The notes under the pieces were generated by a model. The model ran no database searches. It had not been told where the DNA came from and saw only the letters and a program-made list of their open reading frames with translations. This document shows, in pieces, positions 34,454 through 42,618 of a stretch of 64,000 bases of DNA. The position numbers and the translations under genes are program-made. The stretch comes from Nocardia terpenica (GTDB lineage Bacteria; Actinomycetota; Actinomycetes; Mycobacteriales; Mycobacteriaceae). Where the stretch lies: assembly GCF_013186535.1 (NCBI RefSeq), contig NZ_JABMCZ010000004.1, positions 310,001-374,000 of the forward strand, read 5' to 3'. The number at the start of each line of letters is the position of its first letter. Positions within the stretch are counted from its first letter, which is position 1.

Positions 34454-35890
34454 GTGATCACCCCTACCACGGATGGCGTCCAGGAATTCATCGCTACCGA
34501 GGAGGTGGAATACGTCGACATCCGATTCTGCGATGTTCCCGGTGTGCAGCAGCATTTCTCGATCCCGGCGAGCATGTTCGGGCCCGACCTGGTCGCCGAC
34601 GGGATCGCCTTCGACGGGTCGTCGGTGCGCGGCTTCCAGCAGATCCACGAATCGGACATGCTGCTGCTGCCGGACCTGCGGACCTGTCGGACCGATCCGT
34701 TCCGGGCGGCGAAGACATTGAACGTCAACTGTTTCGTGCACGACCCGCACACCCGCGAGGCCTACAGCCGCGACCCGCGCAATGTGGCGCGCAAGGCGGA
34801 GGAATATCTGCGCAGCACCGGCCTGGCCGACACCGCGTTCTTCGGGCCCGAGGCGGAGTTCTACATCTTCGACGCGGTGCGGTACGACACCACCATGAAC
34901 GGCGCCTTCTACGAGGTGGATTCGGCGTCGGCGGACTGGAATACCGGGGCCAAGTTCAACCCGGACGGCACCATCAACCGCGGCTACAAGATTCGCCCGA
35001 AGGGCGGGTATTTCCCGGTCGCGCCCTACGATCACGACGTCGATCTGCGCGATGCCATGTGCACGAATCTGCAGCGCTCGGGCATCGAATTGGAGAAGGG
35101 TCATCACGAGGTCGGCACCGCCGGGCAGGCCGAGATCAACTACCGGTTCAACACGCTGCTGGCCGCCGCCGACGACCTGCAGCTGTACAAGTACGTGGTC
35201 AAGAACACCGCCTGGCAGCAGGGCAAGACGGTGACCTTCATGCCGAAACCGCTGTTCGGCGACAACGGTTCGGGCATGCACGTGCATCAGTCGCTGTGGA
35301 AGGACGGCGCGCCGCTGTTCTACGACGAGGTCGGCTACGCCGGGCTGTCGGATCTGGCGCGGCACTACATCGGCGGGCTGCTGCATCACGCGCCCTCGCT
35401 GCTGGCGTTCACCAATCCGACCGTGAATTCCTACAAGCGGCTGGTACCCGGATTCGAGGCGCCGGTGAATCTGGTCTATTCCCAGCGCAATCGCTCCGCC
35501 GCCGTGCGCATTCCGGTGACCGGCGCCAACCCCAATGCCAAGCGCCTGGAATTCCGCTGCCCCGACGCCTCCGGCAATCCGTATCTGTCGTTCGCCGCCA
35601 TGATGATGGCCGGGCTGGACGGCATCATGAACAAGATCGAGCCCGCCACCCCGATCGATAAGGACCTCTACGAACTCACCCCCGAGGAATCCGCGTCGGT
35701 CACCCAGACCCCCGCGAGCCTGTCGGCGGTCATCGACCGCCTCGAGGCCGACTACGACTACCTCACCCAGGGCGGCGTCTTCACCGACGACCTCATCGAC
35801 ACCTGGATCCGCCTCAAGCGCGACACCGAAATCGCCGAAATCAACGTCCGGCCACACCCGTACGAGTTCGACCTGTACTTCGACGTGTAG
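34454..35890 (+). CDS. glnA: Type I glutamine synthetase
   Basis: GlnA makes glutamine from glutamate, ammonia and ATP as a dodecamer. The GTG at 34454 follows CGAGGAG and gives a 478-residue protein, the normal GSI-beta length. Catalytic segments are FDGSSVRGFQQIHESDM, FFGPEAEFYIFD, the KGGYFP loop, GHHEVGTAGQAEINYRF, and GDNGSGMHVHQSLW. The adenylylation loop DKDLYELTPEE carries the tyrosine that GlnE modifies, so nitrogen control by adenylylation is expected. It is flanked by unrelated genes and is not beside glnE, so it may be a second glnA of the genome. Confidence 0.96.
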   Translation: MITPTTDGVQEFIATEEVEYVDIRFCDVPGVQQHFSIPASMFGPDLVADGIAFDGSSVRGFQQIHESDMLLLPDLRTCRTDPFRAAKTLNVNCFVHDPHTREAYSRDPRNVARKAEEYLRSTGLADTAFFGPEAEFYIFDAVRYDTTMNGAFYEVDSASADWNTGAKFNPDGTINRGYKIRPKGGYFPVAPYDHDVDLRDAMCTNLQRSGIELEKGHHEVGTAGQAEINYRFNTLLAAADDLQLYKYVVKNTAWQQGKTVTFMPKPLFGDNGSGMHVHQSLWKDGAPLFYDEVGYAGLSDLARHYIGGLLHHAPSLLAFTNPTVNSYKRLVPGFEAPVNLVYSQRNRSAAVRIPVTGANPNAKRLEFRCPDASGNPYLSFAAMMMAGLDGIMNKIEPATPIDKDLYELTPEESASVTQTPASLSAVIDRLEADYDYLTQGGVFTDDLIDTWIRLKRDTEIAEINVRPHPYEFDLYFDV

Positions 35891-36168
35891 GGCGGAAAAG
35901 GGGTCGGTACGGGCCGCTGCGGAAGGTGACGGCCACAACACGGATGCGACTCTCGGCAAGTCTCGAGCTACGATGATCAGCGGGCGTCGCCGACGCCCAG
36001 CGTCGTAGATTGCTATCCGGCGCACCGGCGTCCAGCGGTGCGGCACGGGCTCTCCTTGCGGCGATCGATATTGCCCATCGGCAATCTCGCCACCCCGTGC
36101 CCCGGCGCGGACCGCACCCGGTCCGACGCGCGAAGCGGCACCCCAGCCCGAAAGACCCTGGCACCACT
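35891..36168. other. Structured leader upstream of DEAD-box helicase
   Basis: This 278-bp gap includes a GGGCGTC/GACGCCC hairpin at 35982-35998 and a GCACC/GGTGC pair near 36024 and 36046. The frame just before the helicase start is open but lacks family similarity. Long structured leaders are common before cold-shock DEAD-box helicase genes, so this is a plausible 5' UTR. I see no gene. Confidence 0.4.
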
Positions 36169-38010
36169 GTGAATTCATCGATGTCCTTTGCCGCGCTCGG
36201 CCTCCGCGAACCCCTGATCCGGGCGCTGGAGCGAGCCGGTATCACCGCACCGTTCCCGATCCAGGCCGATACCCTGCCCGACACCCTCGCCGGGCGCGAC
36301 GTGCTCGGCCGGGGGAAGACCGGCAGCGGTAAGACCCTGGCCTTCTCGATCCCGATGGTCGCGCGGCTGTCCGGTGAACTCGCCGGAGGGCGGCGGCCGA
36401 ATCGCCCGCTGGGGCTGATCCTGGCGCCGACCCGGGAGCTGGCGACCCAGATCGCGGCCGCGCTCGAACCGATGACCGCCGCGTATTCGATGCGGGTGAC
36501 CACCGTTTTCGGCGGTGTGTCGCAGCATCGGCAGGTGCAGGCGCTGAAGGCGGGCGTCGATATCGTCGTCGCCTGCCCGGGGCGGCTGGAAGACCTCATG
36601 CGGCAGGGGCTGGTGAGCCTGGACGCCGTGCGGATCACCGTGATCGATGAGGCCGACCACATGGCCGACCTCGGCTTCCTACCCGGCGTCACGCGCATTC
36701 TGGCCGCGACACCGGCGGGCGGGCAGCGGCTGCTGTTCTCGGCCACGCTGGACAACGGGGTCGACAAGCTGGTCAAGCGCTTCCTGCCGAAGGCGGTGCT
36801 GCACTCCGTCGACGAGGCGCACTCGCCGGTCGCCGCGATGACCCACCACGTGTTCGAGACCGAAAGCGCCACCGCCAAGCGGGATCTCGTGTACAAGCTC
36901 GCCTCCGGCACGGGTCGGCGAATCCTGTTCCTGCGCACCAAACATCAGGCGCGCAAGCTGGCCAAGCAGTTGACCGCGGCCGGTATTCCGGCGGTCGACC
37001 TGCACGGCAACCTCTCCCAGGCCGCCCGCGACCGCAACCTGGCGGCCTTCGCCGCGGGTGACTCGAAGGTGTTGGTGGCCACCGACGTTGCCGCCCGCGG
37101 CGTGCACGTCGACGGCGTCGAACTGGTCGTCCACGTCGACCCGCCCGCCGAGCACAAGGCCTACCTGCACCGCTCGGGCCGCACCGCCCGCGCCGGTACC
37201 GCGGGCGACGTGGTCACGGTGGTGCTGCCCGACCAGCGCAAGGACCTGGCCGTCCTGATGCGCAAGGCCGCCATCACCGTTCGCCCCCAGCAGGTCACCG
37301 CCGACTCGCCCGCCGTCACCACCCTGGTGGGCCCGATCGCTGCGCTGGTGACCGCTCCGCCCGCCCCCACCGCGAAACCGGCCAGGTCGCGCCGCGCCCG
37401 CGGCAACCCCGAATCCGTTGCCGCGTACCACACCTCGGACGTCGGTAGCACCCGCGGCTCCGCCCGGCGCGCACCGGCAGGTACCGATACCCGCCGCGGA
37501 TCCGATCGTTCTCGCGGTCGGGTCGGTGCTGCCCGTAGCGCGGAGGGCGTAGATACCCGTCGCGTGTCCGAGGGCGCCGGTGCTCGCCGTGGATCGGCGG
37601 ACGCCCGTCTTCGCTATACGTCGGACGGTGCCGGTGTGCGTCGTGACGCCGAGGGAGCCGGTTCCCGTCGTGCGGCCAAGGGCGCCGAGGGGCGTCGGGC
37701 CGCCGAGGGCGCCGGTGCTCATCGGGTGTCCGGGGGTGGGGACGGTCGTCGTGGGCTCGAGGGCGGTGGACACCGTCGGGGTGGCTCGGCGGAGGCCGGG
37801 CGCGATCGGCGTGCGGGCGGCGGCAATGCCGGTGTGCCGCAGGGTCGTTCCGGTGGTGCGCGGGGTGCGCACGGTTCCGGTAATGCCGGTGCGGCCGGGC
37901 GCAAGCGCCGCGAGGGCGGGAGCGGGCATGCCGCGGCACCGGCCGGGAGCACCGGTGGGCTGGCGGAATTCTCGCGCCGCGGTGGCGGGTCGCGTCGTCG
38001 GCGTGGCTGA
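36169..38010 (+). CDS. DEAD-box RNA helicase with RG-rich C-terminal tail
   Basis: A 613-residue DEAD-box ATPase that unwinds RNA, likely in ribosome assembly or RNA decay. The core (residues 1-390) has the Q motif GITAPFPIQ, Walker A GKTGSGKT, PTRELA, the DEAD box VIDEADHMADLGF, LFSATLD, LVATDVAARGVHVDGVELVVH and the final RSGRTARAG. The last 200 or so residues are low complexity, rich in R, G, A, S and E, with repeated RR following EGAG or SEGAG. Such RG-rich tails bind RNA and can form condensates. An ATG at 36181 is an alternative start. The tail's repetitive DNA may vary in length between strains. Confidence 0.93.
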   Translation: MNSSMSFAALGLREPLIRALERAGITAPFPIQADTLPDTLAGRDVLGRGKTGSGKTLAFSIPMVARLSGELAGGRRPNRPLGLILAPTRELATQIAAALEPMTAAYSMRVTTVFGGVSQHRQVQALKAGVDIVVACPGRLEDLMRQGLVSLDAVRITVIDEADHMADLGFLPGVTRILAATPAGGQRLLFSATLDNGVDKLVKRFLPKAVLHSVDEAHSPVAAMTHHVFETESATAKRDLVYKLASGTGRRILFLRTKHQARKLAKQLTAAGIPAVDLHGNLSQAARDRNLAAFAAGDSKVLVATDVAARGVHVDGVELVVHVDPPAEHKAYLHRSGRTARAGTAGDVVTVVLPDQRKDLAVLMRKAAITVRPQQVTADSPAVTTLVGPIAALVTAPPAPTAKPARSRRARGNPESVAAYHTSDVGSTRGSARRAPAGTDTRRGSDRSRGRVGAARSAEGVDTRRVSEGAGARRGSADARLRYTSDGAGVRRDAEGAGSRRAAKGAEGRRAAEGAGAHRVSGGGDGRRGLEGGGHRRGGSAEAGRDRRAGGGNAGVPQGRSGGARGAHGSGNAGAAGRKRREGGSGHAAAPAGSTGGLAEFSRRGGGSRRRRG

Positions 38011-38053
38011 TCCGGGCCGCGGGTTCGGCGCGCGTGGTCGGTAGGGTGCGGAT

Positions 38054-38419
38054 ATGACATCGGAGCCGATCGAGATCTGGCACAATCCACGCTGCTCGAA
38101 GAGCCGGGCCGCCAAGGCGGCGCTGGACGGGGCCGGGGTCGCCTACCGCGAGCGCCGGTACCTCGAGGAGCCGCCGAGCGTCGAGGAGTTGCGGGTGGCG
38201 CTGGACCGGCTCGGGCTCGAGCCGTGGGACATCACCCGGACGGGGGAGGACGAGGCCCGGGAGCTCGGCGTGGCGGGCTGGTCGCGGACGCCCGCGGATC
38301 GGGACCACTGGATCGAGGCCCTGGCCCGGCATCCCAGGCTCATTCAGCGGCCGCTGGTGTTCGCCGGTGCGCGCGCGGTGGTGGCGCGCGACGACGATTC
38401 GCTGCGGTCGCTGCTCTGA
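38054..38419 (+). CDS. ArsC/Spx-family arsenate-reductase-like protein
   Basis: A 121-residue thioredoxin-fold protein of the ArsC/YffB group. The catalytic cysteine is in IWHNPRCSKSRAA at residues 9-21, and HPRLIQRPLVF provides the conserved arginine and cis-proline loop. In true glutaredoxin-linked ArsC this reduces arsenate. No arsenic efflux gene is nearby, so the substrate could be another thiol-linked target. It follows the helicase by 43 bp. Confidence 0.88.
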   Translation: MTSEPIEIWHNPRCSKSRAAKAALDGAGVAYRERRYLEEPPSVEELRVALDRLGLEPWDITRTGEDEARELGVAGWSRTPADRDHWIEALARHPRLIQRPLVFAGARAVVARDDDSLRSLL

Positions 38420-38462
38420 CCGCGATCAGGGCTGCGGCGCAGCGGGATTCGGGCGCGAGAGC

Positions 38463-38479
38463 ATTACCCGACGGGTAAT
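38463..38479. promoter_or_regulatory. Perfect 17-bp palindrome upstream of SnoaL-like gene
   Basis: ATTACCC and GGGTAAT surround GAC, 34 bp before the ATG at 38514. The symmetry and position fit a TetR- or MarR-type operator. No regulator gene adjoins, so it would act in trans. Confidence 0.55.
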
Positions 38480-38513
38480 CGACGCGCGGCGCGGGATCGA
38501 AGATGCTTGGTGC

Positions 38514-38870
38514 ATGAGCGAATACGACACCATTGCCCAGCGTTACATCGACACCTGGAACGAGCAGGACCCCGAGCGGCGCAAGAAGCTGATCGAGGAT
38601 CTGTACACCGCCGACGCCACCTACACCGACCCGCTGGCCGCCGTCTCGGGCCCCGCGGGCATCGACGAGTTCGTGGCCGGGGCCCAGCAGCAGTTCGCCG
38701 GGCTGAGCTTCTCGCTCGGGCCGGTGGACGGCCACCACGACCTCGCCCGATTCACCTGGTACCTCGGCACACCCGACGCCGAACCGGTGGTGGTCGGATT
38801 CGACGTCATCGCCGTGGCCGACGGGCGCATCGCCCGCGTATCCGGGTTCCTCGACAGGGTTCCCGCGTAA
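38514..38870 (+). CDS. SnoaL/NTF2-like protein
   Basis: A 118-residue NTF2-fold protein: a cone-shaped barrel used for ligand binding or simple isomerase and cyclase reactions. Visible features are the N-terminal helix YDTIAQRYIDTWNEQDPERRKKLIEDLYTADATYTDPLAAVSG, with the aspartate near the pocket, and the C-terminal strands FDVIAVADGRIARVSGFLD. The function is unknown. The gene is preceded by a perfect palindrome and converges on the monooxygenase with 19 bp between stops. Confidence 0.85.
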   Translation: MSEYDTIAQRYIDTWNEQDPERRKKLIEDLYTADATYTDPLAAVSGPAGIDEFVAGAQQQFAGLSFSLGPVDGHHDLARFTWYLGTPDAEPVVVGFDVIAVADGRIARVSGFLDRVPA

Positions 38871-38889
38871 TACGCACGGCCACAACGGG

Positions 38890-40653
38890 TTACCGCACCG
38901 CCGCCGTTTCCGAGGGGAACGGCGGCGCACCCGTGCCGACGATGCGCAGATGACCCCACGGGTCACGCTCCTGCAACCGCCCGGTGGCGGGTATGCCGCC
39001 GGGCAGCGTCAGCGACACCTGGCCGCGGCCGGGATCGGGCAGTTCGGCACCGTCGTCGGCGGCCACGCGGCCGTACCAGTGGTAGCGGCCGTCGATCGGG
39101 TCGGGATGCCCGCTCAGCGCCACCGTCACCGGCACCTCGAAGCCGGGGGCGTCCAGCACCGCCGGGCCCGAATACTCGTGCGCCGGTTCGCGATCCGCGG
39201 CCACGGTCAGATCGAAATGCCCGGGATCCAGCCGCCGCAGGGCACGCCAGTAGGACACGCTGGAACCCGGCCAGGCCGCCCGATTCACCCCGCGCTCGTC
39301 CAGATACCAGCTGCTGCAGCCACCCGAATTCCACACCGTCCGAGCCAATTTCGCCTGGATGCGCCGGTTGAACTCGTGCTGGGTGGCGCGCCGCACCTCC
39401 ATGCGCGTGCCGGACGTGCGCCGCATCAGCTGCACGCACTGGCGGATGTAGCGAGCCTGCGCCTCGATCATGAACACGATGGACTGATGCCCGCCACCGG
39501 AATTCGGGCCCACCACCATGAACAGATTCGGGAATCCGTGCACCGCGACCCCGAGGAACGCCTCCATGCCGTCGCGCCAGGCCCGCTGTATCGTCAGGCC
39601 GTTCGCGCCGACGAGGTGCTGATCGGCGTACCGGTCGGAGATCTTGAACCCGGTCGCGTACACGATGGCGTCGAACTCGCGGGCCACGCCACCGGCGACG
39701 ATGCCGGATTCGGTGATCCGATCGATGGAATCGGTGACCAGCTCCGCATTGTCGCGCCGCAACGCCGGATAGTAGTTGTTGGACACCAGGATTCGCTTGC
39801 ACCCCAGCCGATAGTCCGGCGTGAGCAGTCGCCGCAGCTCCGGATCGGGCACCTGCCGCCGCAGATGCGCGCGGGCCACCCGCTCCATGCGGCCCATCCG
39901 CTTCGGGTCCAGGAATCCGGGGATCATCGACTCGTAGGCCCAGTACACACCCCAGCGCGAGAGTCGTTGCGCGCCGGGGACGGTGCGGAACAGGCCGCGC
40001 TCCGGGTCGGACAGCCGCCGGTCCGGCTTGGGTAGTATCCAGTGCGGCGTGCGCTGGAAAACCGTCACCCGCGCCGCCTGTTTCGCGATCTGCGGCACGA
40101 ATTGCACCGCGCTGGCGCCGGTTCCGATCACCGCGATCCGCTTGCCCGCCACCTCGAAGTCGTGCTCCCACCGCGCCGAATGAAAACTGCGGCCGCGGAA
40201 CGACTCCCGGCCCGGGAGGTCGGGAACCGACGGCTCGTGCAGCGGGCCGGGCGCCATGATCACCACGCGCGGGCGGAACTGCCGGCCGTCGGCGGTGCGG
40301 ACCGTCCAGCGGTCGGCGTCGTCGTCGAAGTCCATCGCCGTCACCTCCGACCGCAGCCGCAGGTGGCGGCGCAGGTCGTAGCTGTCGACGGTGCGGCGCA
40401 GATAGTCCAGGATCTCCGGCTGCCGCGCGAACAGCCGCGACCAGCGGTGGTTCTGGGCGTAGGAGAACGAATACATCAGCGACATCACATCGCAGCCCGC
40501 GCCGGGGTAGGTGTTGTCCCGCCAGGTGCCGCCGACCTCGTCGGCCTTCTCCAGGATCACGAAATCGGTGATCCCGGCCCGGCGCAGCTCGATCGCGATG
40601 CCGATGCCGCCGAATCCGGCCCCGACGATCACGATCTCGGCATCGCTGATCAT
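38890..40653 (-). CDS. Baeyer-Villiger-type flavin monooxygenase with C-terminal DUF4873
   Basis: A 587-residue class B flavoprotein monooxygenase. Fingerprints are VIVGAGFGGIGIAIELRRAG (FAD), the Baeyer-Villiger signature FRGRSFHSARW at about residues 152-162, AVIGTGASAVQFVPQIA (NADPH) and VYATGF. The last 110 or so residues match the DUF4873 domain (FEVPVTVALSGHPDPIDGRYHWYGRVA), which in actinobacteria is fused to such enzymes. Substrate: a ketone or lipid of unknown nature. It is translationally coupled to the diiron oxygenase gene (ATGA overlap), so the two may act in sequence on one substrate. Confidence 0.92.
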   Translation of the reverse strand: MISDAEIVIVGAGFGGIGIAIELRRAGITDFVILEKADEVGGTWRDNTYPGAGCDVMSLMYSFSYAQNHRWSRLFARQPEILDYLRRTVDSYDLRRHLRLRSEVTAMDFDDDADRWTVRTADGRQFRPRVVIMAPGPLHEPSVPDLPGRESFRGRSFHSARWEHDFEVAGKRIAVIGTGASAVQFVPQIAKQAARVTVFQRTPHWILPKPDRRLSDPERGLFRTVPGAQRLSRWGVYWAYESMIPGFLDPKRMGRMERVARAHLRRQVPDPELRRLLTPDYRLGCKRILVSNNYYPALRRDNAELVTDSIDRITESGIVAGGVAREFDAIVYATGFKISDRYADQHLVGANGLTIQRAWRDGMEAFLGVAVHGFPNLFMVVGPNSGGGHQSIVFMIEAQARYIRQCVQLMRRTSGTRMEVRRATQHEFNRRIQAKLARTVWNSGGCSSWYLDERGVNRAAWPGSSVSYWRALRRLDPGHFDLTVAADREPAHEYSGPAVLDAPGFEVPVTVALSGHPDPIDGRYHWYGRVAADDGAELPDPGRGQVSLTLPGGIPATGRLQERDPWGHLRIVGTGAPPFPSETAAVR

Positions 40654-41549
40654 GCCCACAACCCGCGGCGCTGCCAGATCCACTTGCCGACCGGCCCGAT
40701 CAGGCCCTGCTTGTCCAGGAACGCGCCGAGATTCGCGGCGCCGATGCCGAGGGCGCGCTTGGCATCGGGATTGTTCGCGGCGATGCGCCGGGCCGCGCGG
40801 CCGTCGAGCCCGGCGCGGTCGTACATGTGCCGGTTGGTCATGAGGTACACGAACAGCGGCGCGGCCACCGCGACACACAGCCTGGTGTACCGCAATTCGA
40901 GACCCGACATGGTGGGCACCCGGCGGGCCAGCGCGTCGCGGGCGAAGCCGATGTGGCGCGCCTCCTCGGTGACGTGGATGCGCATCGCGCGCGACACCAG
41001 CGGCTGCAGTTGCGGATCCTCCAGGAAGCGGCGCTGCAGGGCGTCGAAGATCTCCTCGCCGACCAGCGCCCCGACCCATGTCATGGAGCCGCGCAGGAAC
41101 AGCTGTAGGGCCGAGATGACCAGGCGGGCAGGAGGTTTCGGCCAGTACGGGCGGGCCTCGATGCGGTCGATGAGCTTGCCGAACATCATCATGTGCCGGC
41201 ATTCGTCGCCCATCTCGGTGAGCGTGTAGTGCGAGTGCAGCGTGGTCGGGTCGCCGTTCATCAGTTCGCGCAGCAGCAGGCGGTTGAGCAGGTTCTCGAA
41301 CCAGATGCCGATCGACAGCACGTTCGCCAGTTCCTGGCGCGACAGCTCGCGGCGCTGCTCGGCGGTCAGCGATTCCCAGAGCTCGGTGCCGTAGAGGGAG
41401 ATGACCTCCGGCGGGAGGAACAGCTTGTCCGGATCCAGGGGTGCGTCCCAGTCCAGGTCCACCACCGGGTCGTAGGACTTCTTGACCGATCCGGTCAGCA
41501 GGCGCTGTGCGAAGGACTCCCGCGGGAGCAGTGTGGCCTCGTTGCCCAT
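40650..41549 (-). CDS. AurF-like diiron oxygenase
   Basis: A 299-residue protein of the AurF/p-aminobenzoate N-oxygenase family with a four-helix bundle and a non-heme diiron site. Ligand motifs are LSIGIWFENLLNRLLLREL, the EMGDECRHMMMF helix (about residues 112-123), the glutamate helix WVGALVGEEIFDALQRRFL, and the final EEARHIGFARDAL. Family members oxidise arylamines or, in some cases, aliphatic substrates; alkane-type oxidation is also known for similar folds. It starts about 95 bp from the divergent TetR gene, which probably controls it. Confidence 0.88.
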   Translation of the reverse strand: MGNEATLLPRESFAQRLLTGSVKKSYDPVVDLDWDAPLDPDKLFLPPEVISLYGTELWESLTAEQRRELSRQELANVLSIGIWFENLLNRLLLRELMNGDPTTLHSHYTLTEMGDECRHMMMFGKLIDRIEARPYWPKPPARLVISALQLFLRGSMTWVGALVGEEIFDALQRRFLEDPQLQPLVSRAMRIHVTEEARHIGFARDALARRVPTMSGLELRYTRLCVAVAAPLFVYLMTNRHMYDRAGLDGRAARRIAANNPDAKRALGIGAANLGAFLDKQGLIGPVGKWIWQRRGLWA

Positions 41550-41644
41550 GACGGCTCTCCAGTTCAGTTACCGATACGGTGTGTAACACTCAGATTAGTG
41601 AGACAGGGTGTATCAGTCAATGGCCCGCCGGGTATCGTTGCAGG

Positions 41645-42385
41645 GTGACCAAGACCAGCGAAAAGTCCGTGACCAGGCGGGCCGCGCAGACCGTGCAGGC
41701 GGCCGTGGACGGCCGCAGCACGCGCTGGGACGGCCACAAGGAGCGTCGCCGCGCCGAGGTGCTGGACGCGGCCGTCGCCGCGATCGAGGAGAACGGCGTG
41801 GACGTGTCGGTGCAGCAGATCGCCGACCGGCTGTCGCTGCCGCGCCCGGTGGTGTACCGGCATTTCGACGGTCGCACCGACCTGGACGAGCAGATTCGCC
41901 GCCGCATTCTGGAGTCGCTGCTGTCGGAGCTGATGCCGACGCTGCGGGCCGACGGCACCGTCAAGGACGCGGTGCGCGGGGCGGTGGGCACCTATGTGGG
42001 CTGGGTGGAGCGGCATCCGAATCTGCACCGCTTCCTGACCGGCGATGCGCGCGAAGGGGATTCGTCGCACGCGCTGGCCGGGGCGCGCAGCCGCATCGGC
42101 GGTCGCCTGGCGGAGATGTTCGCGGCCTCGCTGGCCCGATTCGGCATCGACCCGAATCGGGCCCGCCCCATGGCCTTCGGCATCCTCGGCTTCGTCGACG
42201 GCGTGGTCAACAGCTGGCGCGCCGACCCCGCCACCACCCTCACCTCCGACCAGATCGGCGGCATGGTCTCCGGCTCGGTCCTCGCCATCTTCGAAGGCAA
42301 CGCCCGGAGTCTGGGTGTGCCCCTCGAACGCGACAGCCTGGTCTCCGACCTGCTGACCCAGTCGGAAGCCGTCCGCACCAACTGA
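41645..42385 (+). CDS. TetR family regulator, divergent from diiron oxygenase
   Basis: A 246-residue TetR repressor. The GTG at 41645 gives VTKTSEKSVTRRAAQ; upstream frames are not coding. The helix-turn-helix is VSVQQIADRLSLPRPVVYRHFDGRTDL at about residues 58-84, followed by a long ligand domain. It faces away from the diiron oxygenase/monooxygenase operon and shares a 95-bp promoter gap containing CACT/AGTG short arms, so it likely represses that operon. The start codon has no clear ribosome site. Confidence 0.9.
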   Translation: MTKTSEKSVTRRAAQTVQAAVDGRSTRWDGHKERRRAEVLDAAVAAIEENGVDVSVQQIADRLSLPRPVVYRHFDGRTDLDEQIRRRILESLLSELMPTLRADGTVKDAVRGAVGTYVGWVERHPNLHRFLTGDAREGDSSHALAGARSRIGGRLAEMFAASLARFGIDPNRARPMAFGILGFVDGVVNSWRADPATTLTSDQIGGMVSGSVLAIFEGNARSLGVPLERDSLVSDLLTQSEAVRTN

Positions 42386-42423
42386 ATTCGCGTCGCCTGA
42401 CGCGAATCCGTCTGCCCACCAGC

Positions 42424-42590
42424 GATTCCGGCGTGCTTTTGGCCGGAATCCTCCGTGAGATCCCGGCCAAAAGCACGCCGGGATCAGGATGGGGTACGCC
42501 GGGATCAGGATGGAGTGCGCCGGAATCAGGATGGAGTGTGCCTGGATCGGTGCAGTGCGTCGGGATCAGTGGAGTACGCCGGGGCCAGGG
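42424..42590. repeat. Paired conserved-loop hairpins (copy C) with tandem arm repeats
   Basis: Two perfect 9-bp hairpins stand head to head. The first has arms GATTCCGGC (42424-42432) and GCCGGAATC (42442-42450) with loop GTGCTTTTG. The second has arms GATCCCGGC (42459-42467) and GCCGGGATC (42477-42485) with the loop complement CAAAAGCAC. The second right arm then repeats with a 21-bp unit starting at 42477, 42498 and 42519, followed by degenerate units at 42540, 42559 and 42578. The T:A to C:G change in both arms is compensatory. It lies between the convergent TetR and MFS genes. Confidence 0.85.
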
Positions 42591-42618
42591 AGCTGGGGCC
42601 CAGGGGAGTGCGGCGGGA

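Noticed and set aside
42477..42590. The 21-bp tandem array as a CRISPR-like repeat array
   Set aside because: There are no spacers; the units are directly adjacent and decay in one direction, and no cas gene is present.
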